Made by a program: the position numbers and the translations under genes
Notes under the pieces: generated by a model
Database searches by the model: none
The model's input: the letters and a program-made list of their open reading frames with translations, nothing else
What the model was told of the DNA's origin: nothing
Source of the DNA: Auanema rhodensis
Lineage: Eukaryota > Nematoda > Chromadorea > Rhabditida > Rhabditidae
Direction: 5' to 3'
DNA: 64,000 bases
NCBI GenBank assembly: GCA_964057225.1
Contig: OZ059894.1
Span: 14,084,131-14,148,130 of the forward strand
In this document: positions 35,532-49,700 of the stretch, piece after piece
Position numbering within the stretch: position 1 is the stretch's first letter
How the letters are laid out: every line of letters starts with the position of its first letter

Positions 35532-37979
35532 ATGACGATGAAACAGCGTGCTCGTAGCAATTCTCTTTTCGTAGGCATGATGAGGACCGAGCCTGTACCC
35601 TGCTTCCGATGCCGTACTGCTGGTGGATCTCCCCCCGGGTATGTTTAAATTTTATGTTTATCTAAGTGCAAATGTAATGAAAATCTTTATGAATCGAAAG
35701 TAGAACAAGTGAGAAGCTACATCCAGTCTTCTATGAACTAGTGATATCAAACTACTATTTGCTTTCAATTCAATTTCTTAATATAACTAAAAAATACTCT
35801 TTTGATACTTCATAAATGTTTTTTCTATAAAATAACTTGTTTTTTAAAATAATATTATATAATTCTTCAGCTCTGTTCCACTCTCTCTCCATAAGGTTTC
35901 TTCCATCAATCGCTCGTGTGCTGGTACTAATGCTCCTGGAAGTCGTGGCGAATCATCTTTAGAATTAGAAGCTATTGGTAAGCTAATATGTTTGATTTTG
36001 AATTTCTACTAATCTTTCATGTTCAACTAACTATTCTAACTATTTTCAGCTGCCGTTAATGAATTAAGCTATGCTGTGCAGTCGATCAGCGTTTCTGAGA
36101 TGTTACCCCGAACACCGGACCTTATTTTCGTAAACGTAACAACACTTGAAGGTTAGTATCATCAGTTTCTTCAGTTTGTTCCATTTTTACTATTTTTGCG
36201 CGTCTTTTGTTCTTTTTTCCTAATTCATCAATCTTTTTTGAAAATATTATTACCGAGTTCGGTTTTGTTTGATATTGTAACGATTATCACGTGATGTGTT
36301 GTGTCGTCTAGATGAAACTTAAGAAAGAAAAGTATGAAAAGCCAACTGCTCTTCAATGCTTCTTCCCTTTTTTTTTATTTGTACTGATGATTTTCAGTCA
36401 GTTTTAGAGATATTTAACGCATGAAGCCCTTTTATTTACGATTAATTTTCTGAAGTCATGAGTTCAAACGTTAAATTTCAAGAAATCATTTTCAGTCCAA
36501 CCGTACTGCCTGGAACTAACTTTGAAAGGCTGGAGGATAGCATCTCTTCGCACAGATTGCATGATTGGTATGTTTTTGCATTTGATTGTTTGACGTTTTC
36601 GAGATGTTTCTATGCACTAGCTATCATCATAACCATCAATCTCTTCATTTGCATATTCATTATCTCTTCTTAATACTTTCTCCAATGCCCATATGGACCT
36701 TATCTTGTTGTTTTTCATTTCATTTCCTGAATTTCCTCACCAAGTGTCACACACACACACACACACCTACATCTACACATCTACCTTCATAGACGGGGTG
36801 TGATACTACAATCTACTTTATACTTTAACATTATTAAAAAAGGTTATATGTCTTCATTGATTGATATCTATTCAATTCAACTTTCGAGAATGTTTCATGC
36901 TGTGATAAGGCTGAAGAAAAGTTTTATTAATGATCCACGTGATTCAAGTGATAGTTAATTGCTGAAAAAAAAATTTAAAAAGATTAGTGAAAAATGACTA
37001 TTTATAACTCAAAACACGAGAACTTATCAGATCATATAAATTAGGATATTTCATAATAGATAGTTCTGAAACAATAGAGAAGGGCTTTCCCTTCACGTGA
37101 TCTATGCTGGTTCAAGGTTCTTCCTGGACAGACAGCATGTCGTCCACGCTAGTTGTCTTTTAATAATATTAACTATGCCCGTTTGTATGTTCTATCTCTA
37201 AATTGGTGTTGTTTGTTCTTGTCTTCTACCTCCTGTCTTCCTTCCTCTCTCATATCGTTAGTAGTTTCTCTCGATAATGATCGTTCATTCTTGTTTTCTC
37301 ATTCATGGTTTGACCGATGATCAATAGAAGGATTGCCTATGTTGCTTTAAGCAAATCCCTCCTGTAGGTTATGATATAGCATTTGCCAGAAGCATCTTAT
37401 GAATAAACATATGTTTCTTTGACAAATCTAATCTATTTATAGGTGATTTTACTCGATTGGAGATGTTCACTAAGTATTATGATTCACTATATTCATTAAT
37501 GGATGAAATTTCTCCCGGATATCAAGAGCGTTTTGGTGAAAATCTTGCTCAGCGTTTGCAACAACTAGAGGTATGTACTTCTTTTAATATATTTTCTTCA
37601 AGTTTATCTATTTCTCCTCTCTCTTTCTCTCTCTCTCTATATATATATCTTTAATTTTATTTTTCTTATAACCCACACACACGCAAAACGAAATTGGTGA
37701 ATACTCGAAAAACGATTGTTTTGAGTTTTTTTTTGATTGAAAGGAGCCGATAATTCTATACATTCGCAACCCATCTCGTGCTACTAATAAATAAAAAAAT
37801 AATAAAAATTGTATGACCCTTGTTCACGTGTAATTTCACGTGATTACACGTCAAACGAGATGGTAGCTTGTCAATTGTGTCTTTATTTTGTTTTTGGATG
37901 ATAGTAGTCTGAACAAGTCGTCTTCGAACTTTGATTCTCGTTGCATAGTTTGACACGTCATAAATGATAATATATAATA

Positions 37980-38015
<36 letters not shown>

Positions 38016-39086
38016 ACAATGACTTTTATAATGCTGTTATTCAGCAAGAGATGAGGGGCAAGAACATTATGTACTGGAGATGGGTGTATTGCTATTGATG
38101 GTGCTGCTTTTTTCAATTAGTTGTTTGATTGAAGAATCTGTGATCCTGGTTTTCTGATGTTCTATCACGCTATCATCTCTAATAATATCGTGGATGATGC
38201 TAGTGTTAAGAAAGCGATGTCAACGATTAAGAACGATGTGAAGGATGAAACCGGAATACGTGAGAACACGTTGCCATGTGCTTATCACGTGTTCACAATG
38301 ATTAACATTCGCAGCATCATGTCATTGGGATTTAGTTAAAGTCCAGTAGAACATATTCAAAGAGAATAAAAGGTATAGACAGACAGATGAGATAGAAAGA
38401 TAGATAGTGTGATTGTTGGTTTCAAGTCTGTGATCTGCTTGATATACTAGATGAATACTATATCATTATTATACATATAGTAAGTATACTGTACTATTTA
38501 TATGATATAGTATTGATATATGAAAGATTATCTATCTATGATCAATCCGAAGCTGATATCTCTGAATGGAAAAGGTTCTTGGAAAATCTGGTAATCCTTT
38601 ACTAGTTGATAGTAGAATCGTGTAACTGATATAACAGGTTTATGAAAACGAAATATTGAATAGAGAGAATTGTAATAGATTGATATGTTCCCTAACGAGC
38701 AAATGTTTGAAATAGTTTTGCAACATCCGAAATATTTGATGATTTTTTGATCTGTCTGATCATTTTGTATCCATTCTCTACTAGTCTTCATACTACTTCC
38801 CAATTTCTATCTTTCTACTTTTTTCTCTCTCTCTCTCTCTCTCTGTCTTACTCTTCCAAACAGGCTCATCTTTCTTGTTTTAATACAAAAGATTATTTTT
38901 GTTCATTATTTGATGTTTTTTTACGTTTTACAGTCTTAATATTGTTGTTTTCAGGATGATGATTCCATTGAAGAATCTCCCTCTTTGAGCTCCAGTCGAA
39001 ATTCACTCTCCTCTACCGATTCACTTCCTGTTGTCACTCCAGCTAGTACTCCAGCAGTAGATTTGGATAGACCGATTTGGGCATAA
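35532..39086 (+). CDS. GSKIP: GSKIP-domain protein (GSK3/PKA scaffold)
   Basis: Six exons (35532-35638, 35871-35977, 36050-36151, 36496-36567, 37443-37570, 38955-39086) join in phase to 215 residues. The GSKIP domain runs from ELEAIAAVNELSYAVQSISV through VQPYCLELTLKGWRIASL to YYDSLYSLMDEISPGYQERF and LAQRLQQLE. That matches human GSKIP, including the C-terminal helix that binds GSK3. An N-terminal extension carries CFRCRTAGGSPPG. The C terminus is Ser-rich and ends DRPIWA. GSKIP anchors PKA and inhibits GSK3beta. Introns 4 (875 nt) and 5 (1384 nt) are very long for this genome and carry microsatellites and CACGTG sites. Other proteins (CLUH) contain this domain, but the short length favours a stand-alone GSKIP. 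Confidence 0.87.
37981..38012. repeat. (TA)n microsatellite
   Basis: A perfect TA run of about 32 bases inside the fifth intron of the GSKIP gene. Confidence 0.95.
38825..38844. repeat. (CT)n microsatellite
   Basis: A perfect CT run of about 20 bases inside the fifth intron of the GSKIP gene, on the coding strand of that intron. Confidence 0.9.
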
Positions 39087-39458
39087 GTAAAGAGCAACGT
39101 AGTTGACTAGGCAGTTGCTTTCCAAATCTGATAGTGATCTGATTGATGATGTGTAGATGGAATGATGGCAGTAGTTCAGTTGCAGCTTTTTCGCTAAGCT
39201 GTGTATGTCCGACAACCTCACCGACAAGCTCTTGTAGCCGTCGATCACCATGACCTGTTCCGGCTCACCTCTTGTCTTCTAACAATTTTTATTTTCCATT
39301 TTCTTGGCACTTTTTTCTATTAACCTTACCTATCTTACTATAAATAACATTCTTATATTCATATATATATATATATACATATATAAATTCAACATATCGT
39401 TGAACAACAAAATTTATTAGAAACTGTATTTTCTCAGTTTAGTTTTGTTTGAATTTCT

Positions 39459-39546
39459 ATATTATATTATGAATATTATATCTATCTGTCTATCTCGAGA
39501 GAGAGAGAAAGAAAGAGAAATAGATATAATATTTATAATATAATAT
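39459..39546. repeat. Inverted repeat with a GA-rich loop
   Basis: Arms 39459-39485 and 39520-39546 are AT-rich reverse complements over 27 bases with one mismatch, separated by a 34-base GA-rich loop. It lies about 370 bp past the GSKIP stop codon, so it could fold in the 3' UTR or downstream transcript. Confidence 0.8.
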
Positions 39547-39926
39547 CAAGACATTAAATGTCAAAAAAAGTGGTCTATTATTCCTTAACATCTCAAATTA
39601 TTTGAACAGTATAACTTCAAACATTTCCTTTTTCCTCATATTCACTTCTACCCATTTTCCTCTCTCTCTTTAACTTTTTTTCTTCCTCCCCCCTCTCTCT
39701 CTCTCTTTTCAATGGTTATTGTTCTGTTATTGCCTCCTTTGTCTCTTTATTACTTCATTCTTATCGTACTTATGAGGCGATGATTTTGTCTAAATGTAGG
39801 TAAAATTGTCATGTACCAACGGGATATTGTACGGATATTAAGAGAGAAATCTCCATCTTCTCTCTTTCACCCCCTCTTTCTCACATACCTCTCTCTCTCT
39901 CTTGTTTTCTTTGTTAAACATACAAG

Positions 39927-39928
<2 letters not shown>

Positions 39929-39969
<41 letters not shown>
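39929..39969. repeat. (CT)n microsatellite
   Basis: An uninterrupted CT run of about 41 bases. Confidence 0.95.
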
Positions 39970-39971
<2 letters not shown>

Positions 39972-40730
39972 ATATTTTCCCATGTCCACTGTTTTCCATT
40001 GTTTTCCATTTATAGAAGTAAATCACTCGTTATGTTTTCGGGTTAGAACAATTTGAAATTTTTATTTTGTAGAATTGTAAGATCTATATGGCTTATATCG
40101 CTTAACTGCCAATCATTACTACTTATTATACATATTGTTAACGGTGTATCATCGTAATTATTCTTTTTATATCAATATATCGCTCAATTTTTTTATTAAA
40201 AAATAAGCTATTAAAACTGTTACATGGCAAGCACAAATACATTGTTCATTATACAATATAATTAAAAAAAGAACAAACTATATATATAATATATATGTAC
40301 GTATTTGGCTATTTTGTTTTGATAATTAATAATTGAAAAGAAAAAAAAAATAAAGACACTCGTTTCAGTTGTGGTGATTCGTCGACACACCGATTTTATT
40401 TTGCCAAAACACTCTGAAATAAGAAATTTTCATATATTAATAAATATTCATATATATATATATTATAGAAAATATATTAATAATTAAGTATATAATGTTT
40501 AAAAAAAACTAAAAACTAAAATATAAAGAACTAAATCTAGAATGATAATCTAAAAACTTAAAATAAATAGATGAGTGCATATATCTAAGTTTAATTGTGG
40601 TCTTTGTAATCGATCGTGCATTTAAGAAGAAGATACTTTGTTTCAAAAATAATTATTATGACTAACTATTACATAATATTTACTTTTGTTATATTATTTC
40701 CTGAAATTATACAGAGCACGACACACCGAT

Positions 40731-43700
40731 TCAGGCTAATAAATGTCCAAAATCCATGCTATTTACTGGTTGAGCAGTTGATGGGCTTGAAGGAGTATCC
40801 TGAATAATAATCAGAAATGAAGAAAAAGCTAAAATTGTGAGAGAAAGAAGTTAGAAAGTGAATTTCAATTATTAAATCATGCAATTTTGTGGATTTCTTC
40901 TGAATTCATATATGTTGTATTCACCTGATTATTGGCAACGACAATCTCGCCAGGAGTCATTTGAGAAATTGGAACTGAAATTTAAAATTTAAAATAAATT
41001 TTTTAATAAATATAATTATTTATTATTATTATTAATTTATAATAATAGTTTTATCATTATTTTAATGAAAATAACATTTTATTTATAAAAAGTTATAATG
41101 TTCACATATTATGTTGTGAATACTCCGATTTAAAAATTAAAAATATTACGTCATTTCTATATATAGTTTATATATTTTATTTTTTTACAATTACATAATT
41201 ATAAATAGTTATCTTGTTATCTAATAATACTTATATTATGTGTATTTATGTGTATTTTTATAAAAACAAGGGTATAAAGTATTTTTGTGATTGAAGGATT
41301 AAATTGGTTATATTTCAAATAATTTACTGTAGAATAGACAACAAGTATTACTATGAAATCATTCTTATATGATTGAATAATGACTTTAAGGATTGATGTT
41401 GGATTAAACAAAAAAAAATTCATTATCTCTCAAATTTTTTGTGAAAAAAATGAAAAAATTTAAAAATAAAATGTAAATTATTTCAGAATTGTTTGAAGAA
41501 AAATAATCAAAAGGAAATATGAAAATTGTTAATCATATCAATTATCTGAGAAATTTGTTATATTATTAATAAATTTAAAATTGTATTTATACTTGTCACG
41601 AAGAAAATTATAAAATTTACATTTAGAATGTAATAAATACATATATTTTAACTTTTTTTTTGAAAAAAAGTTGTTAATATCAAATATTTTTGTGATTTCT
41701 CGTTACAAAAGCAAAAAAATTATCATTGTTGATTTTGAAAAATGATCCAGTTCAGTGATCTTTATCATCTTTTAAAGTTATCTTATCTTTTTATCTTTTT
41801 TATCAATTTTGTCTATTTGAAAAGGAAATTTTAAAAGTTTTTCCCCCATCATAGAAAAAAAACTGGGAGAGAGTGGAATAGATATGAAATAAACAAATGT
41901 GAAAAATGAAAAGAAAATACATATTTGAATGTTTTCAATTGAATATCAGACAATTTCTATTTAATTTCTTTTTTTTTTAATTTGAATATTTAGATTGTGT
42001 CTTACCTTCTTGATACTGTGGTGGTGGAGGTGGCCATTGTCGTTCAATTTTCTTAGTTGGTAAGTGCTTCTGAAGTACTTCAACTTGTTCACGTTCATGT
42101 TGCTCACTTTCTGATGGTGGCCATTGAACAGCTGGCATATGTTGAGGTCCTATAAGCAAAAACATCTAAAAACTGTTTCCAAATATATAAGAAAAATCAT
42201 TTTGTTGTGTTAAATGTATGTATTTATATATAATTTTATATAATTTTGATTATAATTGATATCAAAATGATTATTTTGATTTAACATGTTGTTGAAATGT
42301 TTACAAAATTATAAATTTTTCTACATATATAAATAATAAAAACAATATATTTATATATATTTATTAGACTTTATCCTGTTTTCTTATCAATTTTATCGAT
42401 TGATAAATTAACGAAGTATTTTCTTTATTTAATTTTAATTATGGGAAAGCTGACGATAAAAAACTTACCAGAATAATCTTTTTCGCATCCATCTTCTTCA
42501 GGTGGTGGCCAGACTCGATTAATCTTGGCAGCAGTTGACCAAGCAGCAGATCGGAGAACTCCGTTTTGCTCCTGAATATATATTTTACTTTTTTTCAAAA
42601 AAAAAGTTATTATAGTTAAAATAATTATAAGAAATAGTAGAATTATAGAAAATACCTGTTGGATCCAAGCAGTATCGTCTGATGCCTTGACGGTAGTCAT
42701 TGGAGCTCTGAAAATAACATGAGTAATAACAGACAAAAATAGAATTTTGTGTGGAAAAATAAGATAATTTGAAGATTAAGGCTGTTTTGTAAATCCGACA
42801 AACATATGTGAAACATACGATTCTTTGGTCAAGTTGTCCTCTGGAGGTGGCCAAACACGAGAGATCTTAGCAGGCTTATACAGACTTTTCTGCAACTCTT
42901 GTTGGTCCTAAACGCAAAAATGAGTTGAAGAAGCTACTTACATGAAATAAAAATGAAGAAAAACGAGTGAAAGGTGGCATGCACGTAACTCAAAGCTAAC
43001 TAACTCGCTTTAAAAATGTTTGAACAACAGAACAAGATGGCGTTAAAAATATATGAAACTTTAACATTTTCTTCTAATTTCATTAAAAATTGATTGATTT
43101 TTTTCCAATATTATCAAATAATAATATAAATAGTTCTTCATATTTTCTATTTAACATTCTACTTTTAAAACTGATATAATCAAATGGAAATAGAAAGTAA
43201 AAAATGGAGAGAAGAAGAGCATGATCGAAAAATAACAGATAAATTCTTTCACTCTTCGCTATGTATATTTGCTTCTTTCTGTTCAATGCACAGCCCAGTA
43301 TTTCACGTGAATTTGGCGTAAAAGTTCACGTGTACATGCGTCTAAGTATTCAAAAGAGTTTATCAATAAAACATGTATTCTTATTTCGTTTTGCAGGATG
43401 TGTGAGAACGGTTGTACTCCTCTCATCTTTTGAATTCGTATTATTCCCCCTCACTGTCGTCTCTCCTCTTTCTCTCTCTCTCTCCTTCAATTTTTTTCTT
43501 AAGCAAGCCTGTATATACATTTTTTAAAAGTTTGATAGGTTCTGCTAGACAAGAAGGGGAATTTGAAAATTTGTTTTCCAAATACCCACATACATACCCA
43601 GACAGACAGATACACACACACATACACACACATACATTTATATAAATGTATGTATGTACATTCATTTTTTAACAAATAAAAATAATTAAATATGAAACTT

Positions 43701-46700
43701 GAAAATTTAAAAAAATCAATAATTACAAAGTTATTTAAAGTTTAAATAAGGAAGTAAAGCAAAAAAGAAGACAACAATTATAATACCTGATTGATAGGAG
43801 CCCAATCTTGTGTGTGAACTTTTGGAGCTTGTCCAATTTCGTGCTTTACTTCTTCGGGAAATTCATTCCATTTTACTTTCTGGTAAGATTGTGGCTTAGT
43901 CACAATAACAGTTTTCTGAAAATATAAAATATTACTGAATGAATAATATATAAAATATGCTAACCTGTATAGCATGACCCTCAGAAAGTTCTGGAATATT
44001 AATTTTTCCAATTTGAGGTGGTTGAATCTCGACTGGTTGACGATGTTGAGTCATCCAGCAAGAATCATCCTGAAAATATATTTTATTATAAATAAATATT
44101 ATGGAGTACTATATGTATAATGTTTTATATTCAATATTATCATGAATATATTGTAATTTTAAATAAAATGAAATAGAAATTATAATAAACTATTTGGAAA
44201 CATAATATATAATATATATATAATATTTTTTTTTCGACTTATGTTATGAAAATACTTTATGATTTAAGAATTTTGGCTTATTCTTATTTCTGTGAATATA
44301 TCGGAACATGAGAGAATTCCCTCAGGCCAAGTATATTATAATGTGTATTTCAGTTTATAAACTCAGAAGATTGAAGCTTTAAAGTTTTTTTATATTTTTT
44401 TCCATGATAATATTGTGAAATCAATGAAATATGCTGCGAGCAATTGGTTCTTTCAACTTTTCTTTTTGAGTACTGAAACAGCTGTTAGTCTTTTACTGAT
44501 AACATACTCCATTTCAACAAATAGAAAAGTTAAATTTAGTAAAATCTTAAAAGAAAACTTCTTTTTTTAATAAAAATTTTTAATAAACATGAAAAGACAT
44601 ACAAAAAGGTTCTGAACATGCTATGATCAAATCTATGCTTTATGCTTTAGCATACCCTCCCTCACTTTATATCTGATTTGAATTTCCAAATTTCAATTTA
44701 TAAGCGAAAACAATTTGTTTTTTTTCCAAATATTTCAGAAAAAAATGTTTTTTTTTATCAAAAAAAGTTTAAAGTTTGTAGTTTTCTTAAGTCTCTGCTA
44801 ATTTATATCCTGAAGTATATAGAAGAACATTGTTGATTATTCTTCTAAAAACTAGACAAATACATAGGTCATTCAATAATATTTTCTTTTGAAAAACTTA
44901 TTTAAAATTTTAAATATTTAAAGTAAGTTATCTATAGCTATACATATACATATAGTATTCTAAGAACTTTAGAATGTTTCGATGAATTTATGATTATGCT
45001 AACTATATATTAATATGTTTCTTCTCTTCTTTCTCCTTTTTTTTTCTTTTAAGTTAGCCCTTATATTATTCTTAAAACTTTTGTGAAATCTTGAATAACT
45101 CGATTAATCTATCCAAAATGTGGAAAAATTATATTTTGTGGAACAAAAATGTGAATAAGATTAGAAGAATCTCTATAGTTCTGCAGTAGTATCACTAATT
45201 ATAGATTGACGTCATGTCTTCAATATAATTTTGAGTTCAACCTTGTTCTGAGCGGAAATCCCACGAACTCATCCGGATTTCCGGATAATTTACGTACAAC
45301 TACAGACTATTTTTAGTTAAAATATATAAAAATAGATATTTATTGTTCTATTTTCTTATTATAAATCTCATCTTAATTGTTAAAAGTAATGGGAAGCTAT
45401 TTTTCATTCAAACATTCACCTTTGCAGGTGAGGAAAGAGAAAAACACTTTCAGTTTTCAGCGGTATTTCCGGTGATATAGGCCAGTTGCTTCTTGTGAAA
45501 ACTTCAACTTGCATCATCGTCATTAAGAACCTATATGATCAAATGCAAAAAGTGAATGGCGGGAGAGATAAAGAGACAATGAAGAGAAATAAGAGAATAA
45601 GAGAGAGAGGGAGGAGCAGAAAAGAGAAATAGAGAATAAGAGATGAGGAAAGGTAGGAAGAGATACTTGAATGTGATCCCAGCTGGTGGCTGATCAGTTG
45701 CCAAAGCATCAAGAGCTGTGAATTGTTTTTATCAATCTTAAATTTTATATTCTCTTTTCATCTCTCTGCCCTCTTTTTAAATTTCTTAAATTTGCTTTTC
45801 TTTTCCTGCACCTCAATCTGTTTGTATCTGACTATCCAGATTTCTCATACTTTTTCTGGCAATTGTTCTCACTTTCATAGCTTTCTCTCTCTTAATTCTA
45901 TCTTTTTCCAAACACTTTTTCTATGACAAAAGTCAAAAATCTATGTTGCATGCGGGTTTGTTCTTCTTTTTTCAATCACATTATCCTCTCACCTCTCTGA
46001 TTAACTGAGGGGGAGGAAGTACTAGCATGTTGCTCTCTCTCTCACTCTTTTTACCTTACAATGTTATGAATCAACAGAATAAAAATTTAAAATTAATTCA
46101 TATATAAATCAAAAAAGGTTTTATATCAGTTTTACCGATGGCTTAACTGGTTACCAAATGGATAGATGAATCCGAACGATCATCTTTCATTTCTTCTGAC
46201 TCCCACGTGTTTTAGCTTCATAGTAATGCATTTACTTAACATTAATACATAGTTCTATCTAAGAACATCATCATATGCAATCGGAGAACATAAGATGTCC
46301 TTTTACTATTTTTACTTGATTTTTCAATCAAGGAAAACGTTTATAATATAATCTGAACTAGAATTCTTTAGTTATAAAATAGAAAAATATGACAAACAAA
46401 TGCTTATATTCATTGAAATCTACACAAAACTCAAAAGAAACTTTAAGCTTATCTTCTTGTATTATATTAATTATATTTTTAGTTAAATATATCAAAAGAA
46501 TATGTGATTTATTGTGAAAAATCTTTACGATATCAGAATTATTGGTTATATCAATTCAAGTTGTTTAGTTTTAAAGAAAGTTCAAGAAGCTTTTAAGTAC
46601 CATATCATGTAATAGAGACTAGAAGATAGATATGATATTGTCTTTCAACATTCAAACCAAACGAATAACTTTGATGGATAGTCGTTTTGAAGATGAAGTT

Positions 46701-49700
46701 GTCAATGCGAAAGCAAGATACTGATATGCATATGTTTGTATATACATCTACTTTTTGAGCAAATAGATTAAATTCAGATGTTTTTTTTTTCATTTTTTTG
46801 AAGAAAAATAAGTTTTTTTCAATATCATACAATTGAAATTTTTTTGTATACAGTTGTACAAAAGAAAATAATATTTTTTTGCATCAATTTCAAATTTAAA
46901 TAACTTTCTTGAAGTTTAAAGAGAAATAATTTTTAAATATACAAGAATCTTGAATATGCAAGATGAATAAAGTTACCAGAAATAGTTTTGAATTATTCTG
47001 TTCCGTAACGGAAATATCCAAAAGGAAATTGGTTTCAAAGAAAGATCGAGAGATGCAACGATTGCTGATGATGGAGGTGATTGAAACGACAATGGAAGTT
47101 GGAAAGACCATTAGAGGGAGGATGATAGAAGCATACATGGTCAATTCTATTCAGAGAATATTCAAACTTACTATGTGAAAAAGCATATCACTATGCCTTG
47201 TGACTGGTACTCAATTGATCTTTGGTTTAAAAAAAACTTATTTTATGAAAAGAACACTAAAAGTAAATTGAGAGATGATTTTAATGATAAAAATATAAGT
47301 ATATGTCATATCAAACTTTTTTTGTTGAAATAAATCAAATAAAAATCAGAAAATTAAATTCAAAAATAGAAAAGTTGAGTTAAAGAAGAAGAAGAAAAGA
47401 AGAAGAAAATAATTGTCATGTGTTATGTATATTCTTTTTTTTTGGTAAAGATACATATATGTAGTATATGCATAGATCATGTTAAAAACAAAAAAAACAT
47501 TTTTATAATAACTAAAAGACTTATTTGAATGTTTTTCTTTTAAAAAAAATAGAAAAGAAGAGTTTAAAAGCTTATATGATAGTTGAGTAATTATCACTTA
47601 ATCATCATTAATATTTAAATAACATACGAATAGGGTAATGGACATACAACCGTTCGCATGCTCATTGAATCAGGAAATACATTATTCACATGATTTGAAT
47701 AACCTTCACGTGAATTTCACGTGCATCTAACCAAAAAGCTTATTCATAATACTTTGTTACTTAGAATAGAAAAAATATAAATAATACAAGTTGTAATCAA
47801 GAAGAAAGGATCAGCATGTCTGTGTCCAAATTATTTTCACTGTTGACTATGCAAAACAACATTAAAAAATGATTTTATATGATATCATTATACTTATTCA
47901 ATTAGTTTTTTGTATTTCTGGAAAAAATAAAAGTATTGAATACCTGTAACCGGACAGCAGCCGGCTTTTCCGTGTTTTCTCCACCCATCGTAGTAGCTTG
48001 TTGCTCTCGAATGGCTGAGTCTTGTTCCCACCTCTCTACTCCGGCCAGCATTTGAACGCCCGCCCTCTGTGTCGGCTGGAATGAAAATCGGTTGAAAGAG
48101 GACAAGAAGAATTGAGAGAGAGGGAAAAGATAGATAGATATTGGGAGGGAAAGAGAAAGAGAAAGAGTGATAGATTGGGAGAGAAATAAGAGAAGTAGAG
48201 TAGTAGATAGATAAAACAGAGAACTTAGAAAGATGCAAAAATGAATAGAGAAAATAGAAAAATAAAAGTTTTGAAATGAAAAAGAAGAGAGAAAACCGAG
48301 TGGGAGTAGTTTGTTCTAGATTGACAATATGACTCTCTGTTAAGTTCAACAGATCTATTAACCTAAGAAAATTCAGTATCATATAGAGTGAAGAATAGTT
48401 CATATCTCTGAAAATAAAGAGATTTCTCACTTATTTTCTCCTTATGCTCTTGAGTCTTTCTATAAACATACATACATACCTCTCTCTCTCTCTTTTTCTC
48501 TTTCTCTTTCTCTTTCTAACTCTTTCTCATTCACTCGTACTAAAATTTTATAAAGAAATCATCATTTTCTTTTCCCAGCTTTAAAATAATTTAATTATAA
48601 ATCTTTTAAAATTAAGATTTATATTGATAATATGTTGTTATTGTTGTTGTGTTTCTTTATAATATTATAATAAAAGAATAAATAAGACAATGTCATTACA
48701 AATTGAAAAAATAAAAAGAAAATGAGAATTCAAAAGCTGATTTCTTTAAGTGATGAGGAAGTTGAAAACTCTTCATATGTACATTTAAGCCGTTTACATA
48801 TGATTTCTAAAAACTTCAAACTTCATCTTATATCGCAAAAAACGAAACTTCTTAGAAAAGAGATAATAAAGAGAAAAAAAAGTTTTTTTGTTCAAGATAA
48901 ACTAGCTTATATGGTCGACAAATATTACTTTTTTTTTTACAAAAAAAAAAGAAATCTATTAGTTTGTATTGAAAATATAAAATAATTTTTAATATTTATA
49001 CTCTTAGAATATCCTGAAACTAATAATATTAATTAGCTTAATTAACCTTATATCTATAGAATTTTATATTAAAGATAAAGATAAATATTATTAGAAAAGC
49101 AAAAAGCGACTCAACTATAGCAAGATGTTCATCTTCAAAGAGAACATCTTACGTCATTTATTTTAGTAAATACAACAAAGTCCGAAGCTATTAGTATCAT
49201 GTTCTTTAACATGTAACAACGAATTTGCAAGAAATTCTTTATTTACATATTTAGAGATTATATATATAGTTAGTTAGATAAGTTTATATTCTCATTATAT
49301 GTAACCAAAAAAAGGATATTTCAATTAACTATATATACATATAATAAATATTATTCTCTCTCTTTCTCTCTTTATTTTACTTTATAAGTTAATTATGAGA
49401 AAATATTCTCGGACGGACTATCTTCATCATACTTTGTCATAATGTTTTGGTTTTTTTCACTTTGGCACTAACATGATACGGTTGTTCTTTCAGTCAAGCT
49501 AGAACATTCATCCTGTTCTGTCACATGTGAGCTTGATGACAGGCAATGTAGACTCGGAGAGCACATCAACTTTCTCGTCGTCGTCGTCGTTCATCAGAGA
49601 GCAAATAGCTTTTTCCTAATTTTTTGTTTCGATTTTAGATTTCGTTCATATAAAATTACCAATTATCAAATAGAGAACTATCTTATATATAAATATTCTA

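Larger units (their letters stand above)
39087..40730. other. Spacer between convergent GSKIP and the WPPP gene
   Basis: The region holds AT-rich and CT-rich low-complexity DNA. It includes a foldback at 39459-39546 and a long CT run at 39929-39969. The open frame at 39811-40056 is created by the CT run and was rejected. The 3' ends of both genes must lie here. Confidence 0.5.

Noticed and set aside
38157-38339. 60-codon plus-strand frame within the GSKIP intron
   Set aside because: Mixed composition but no acceptor or donor of the right phase. It would break the GSKIP reading frame.
39811-40056. Open frame with a long Leu-Ser run
   Set aside because: It is the translation of a (CT)n microsatellite.
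45660-45715. Short minus-strand segment reading LDALATDQPPAGITF as a possible WPPP exon
   Set aside because: Its length of 49 bases does not keep phase between the flanking phase-0 exons.
46896-47178. Overlapping open frames on both strands
   Set aside because: Neither has splice context or recognisable motifs, and the overlap makes both doubtful.
48722-48985. 87-codon plus-strand frame antisense to the WPPP gene
   Set aside because: Lys/Phe/Ile-rich composition expected from A/T-rich DNA, no splice or start context.
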